Origin: Candidatus Mesolinea sp. UBA5823
GTDB taxonomy: Bacteria > Chloroflexota > Anaerolineae > Anaerolineales > Anaerolineaceae
Assembly (NCBI GenBank): GCA_002417685.1
Contig: DICP01000114.1
Location: forward strand, 1,195-9,031
Length of the DNA stretch: 7,837 nt
Direction of reading: 5' to 3'
Shown here: piece after piece, positions 6,594 through 7,837 of the stretch
Numbering within the stretch: the stretch's first letter is position 1
How the letters are laid out: the number at the start of each line of letters is the position of its first letter
Program-made: the position numbers and the translations under genes
Notes under the pieces: generated by a model
Databases searched by the model: none
What the model was told of the DNA's origin: nothing
The model's input: only the letters and a program-made list of their open reading frames with translations

Positions 6594-7314
6594 AGCTAAA
6601 AAGCTCTACAAGGCTTATGGTGTGCAGCGGGTGCTGCAGAACTTAGACATAAGCTTACAATCTGGAGAGCTTGTTTGCCTGTTAGGTCCGAATGGGGCCG
6701 GAAAGAGCACTTTGATCCGCTTACTTAGCGGATTGCTCAAGCCGACTGCTGGCGAGATCACGATCGACGACGCATTGGTAGATTTCAGCGAGGCTGAGGT
6801 TAGGCGAAAAATTGGGCTTATCTTGCATCAAACCTTTTTGTACGAACAACTTACCGGCTTGGAAAACTTGCAGCTTTACGCCCGACTCTATGGGACAAGG
6901 CTTAAGGAAAGTGACCTTAAACAACTTATGGTTCGGGTTGGCTTAGGCAAGGTGCGCCCAGTTCCCGTGCGAAGTTACTCGCGTGGGATGAAGCAGCGCC
7001 TGACCATTGCACGTGCTTTGCTCAATGAACCGCAGATTTTGCTCCTGGATGAGCCTTACACTGGCTTAGACCAGCAAGGCTCTGCTATGCTCAACCAATT
7101 ATTGATTGAGGAGAGAGATAAGCAGTGCATTATCTTGATCACAACGCACGAACTTAGCTTTATCCGCCAGGTGGCATCACGTTTTGATATCTTGCACCGA
7201 GGCAAAATAGCCGAGAGCATACCTAACGCAGACCTGAGCCTGGATGAGTTGCAGGAACGTTACAACACGGTTGTGAATAACCGTGTAAAAGTCCAAGCCG
7301 AGGCAGCCGCATGA
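6583..7314 (+). CDS. ccmA: Haem-chaperone release ABC transporter ATPase CcmA
   Basis: This is the ATP-binding subunit that, with CcmB and CcmC, powers release of haem-loaded CcmE. All ABC motifs are present: Walker A GPNGAGKST (residues 35-43), the Q-loop near Gln83, signature YSRGMKQRL (132-140), Walker B ILLLDEP (152-158, Asp156 and Glu157) and the switch histidine His179 in TTHEL. The 243-residue length exceeds E. coli CcmA (about 205). The extra is mostly C-terminal and ends in a charged tail. The signature is of the SRGM type common in ABC-2 exporters rather than classic LSGGQ. Sequence alone would allow a general ABC-2 ATPase, but its place between ccmF and a CcmB-like gene settles the name. 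The TTG start overlaps ccmF by 11 bp and has a strong AGGAGG (6571-6576) 6 nt before it. It overlaps ccmB by 4 nt (ATGA). Confidence 0.92.
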   Translation: MKFEAKKLYKAYGVQRVLQNLDISLQSGELVCLLGPNGAGKSTLIRLLSGLLKPTAGEITIDDALVDFSEAEVRRKIGLILHQTFLYEQLTGLENLQLYARLYGTRLKESDLKQLMVRVGLGKVRPVPVRSYSRGMKQRLTIARALLNEPQILLLDEPYTGLDQQGSAMLNQLLIEERDKQCIILITTHELSFIRQVASRFDILHRGKIAESIPNADLSLDELQERYNTVVNNRVKVQAEAAA

Positions 7315-7837
7315 AAACGTGGCTTAGCACCGCATGGGTTCTGGTCTGGAAAGACCTGGTACAGGAGTGGCGCAGCCGCGATGTGCTGACGTCGATGTTT
7401 GCGTTCGCGGTCCTTTCGCTCTTTATCTTTAATTATGCCCTTGAGCTTTCTCCCATTGATCGCGCAGAGATTGCGCCGGGGTTGATCTGGGTGGTGATGG
7501 TTTTTGCCGGCACGTTGGGGTTGAACCGTTCTTTTGCAGCCGAGCAGGATCAGGGCTCTTTTGAAGGGCTAATGATGGCTGTTCCGGAACTCTCAGTGAT
7601 TTACTTAGCGAAGATGATTACCAACCTGCTGATGATGTTTGGGTTAGCAATCTTGGTCATTCCTATTTATTCCTTGCTCTATAATCAATCTCTGTTCGAT
7701 TTGCGCTTTTTTGGCATCTTAATGTTGGGAGCCTGGGGCTATAGTGCAGCTGGCACGTTAATCTCGAGCATGACGGTGCAAACGCGCATGCGCGATTTGC
7801 TTTTACCTGTGCTGTTGTTCCCGTTATTGCTGCCAGT
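7311..7837 (+). CDS. ccmB: Haem exporter permease CcmB (3' end outside window)
   Basis: The frame is open from the ATG at 7311 to the window edge, giving 175 complete codons of an expected 220 or so. CcmB is the membrane subunit paired with CcmA. Hydrophobic segments lie at about residues 28-46, 57-72, 99-124, 133-155 and from 163 onward. Typical features are the amphipathic start 'VWKDLVQEWRSRDVL', 'PGLIWVVMVFAGTLGLNRSF' (56-75) followed by acidic 'AAEQDQGSFEG', and 'VPELSVIYLAKMITNLL' (91-107), which matches the family's conserved 'P....Y.AK...N' region. Its start lies inside the ccmA stop (ATGA overlap), so synthesis of the two subunits is probably coupled. No ribosome binding site of note is visible, which also fits coupling. 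The missing part would contain the last helix. Confidence 0.92.
   Translation, partial: MKTWLSTAWVLVWKDLVQEWRSRDVLTSMFAFAVLSLFIFNYALELSPIDRAEIAPGLIWVVMVFAGTLGLNRSFAAEQDQGSFEGLMMAVPELSVIYLAKMITNLLMMFGLAILVIPIYSLLYNQSLFDLRFFGILMLGAWGYSAAGTLISSMTVQTRMRDLLLPVLLFPLLLP

Noticed and set aside
1..7837. Mobile elements, CRISPR arrays, tRNA genes or defence systems
   Set aside because: I saw no transposase or nuclease-type proteins, no regularly spaced repeats and no tRNA cloverleaf with a GTTCRA-type T-loop; composition is even across the genes.

Overview
The window looks like chromosomal DNA from a bacterium of the Chloroflexota, most likely an Anaerolineae-type lineage. That placement is an inference from overall protein character: a membrane PH-domain protein, a four-helix membrane protein with no recognised family, and a cytochrome c maturation set with a CxxxY-type CcmE. 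Base composition is moderate (roughly half GC by eye), gene density is high, and three starts inside the window are GTG or TTG. No mobile element, CRISPR array or tRNA is visible.

Left part (1-3487, all + strand). The window opens inside, or at the very start of, a gene for a two-helix membrane protein with a bacterial PH domain. A well-spaced sigma70-type promoter (TTGAGA, 17 nt, TAAAAT) sits across its 3' end. It probably drives a four-gene operon: def (peptide deformylase, GTG start), recF (recombination mediator ATPase, 1-nt overlap with def), an unrecognised four-helix membrane protein (26-nt gap), and a nitroreductase-family flavoprotein (1-nt overlap). The overlaps suggest translational coupling.

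Middle (3488-4068). rnpB, the RNA subunit of RNase P, lies on the minus strand at about 3498-3865 and converges on the nitroreductase gene with a gap of only about 10 bp. Its two ends form a near-perfect 12-bp P1 helix. A promoter (TTGATT, 17 nt, TATGAT) lies exactly where a start at the P1 base predicts. The roughly 200-bp space between rnpB and the next gene is AT-rich and carries promoter candidates for both directions plus a short direct repeat.

Right part (4069-7837, + strand). A cytochrome c maturation (System I) operon begins: ccmE, ccmF, ccmA and the first 175 codons of ccmB, running off the window. CcmA and CcmB form the ABC transporter that releases haem-loaded CcmE, CcmE carries haem outside the membrane, and CcmF attaches it to apocytochrome c. 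The CcmE haem-binding motif is CPSKY, with cysteine where the classical HxxxY protein has histidine, so this belongs to the variant often called System I*. All four CcmF histidines expected from the E. coli protein are present. ccmC and any thiol-redox partner would lie beyond the right edge.

The most interesting points are the CxxxY-type haem chaperone, the unrecognised membrane protein coupled to a nitroreductase, and a possible GGC in place of GGU in the RNase P L15 loop. Most of the window is otherwise ordinary housekeeping content.
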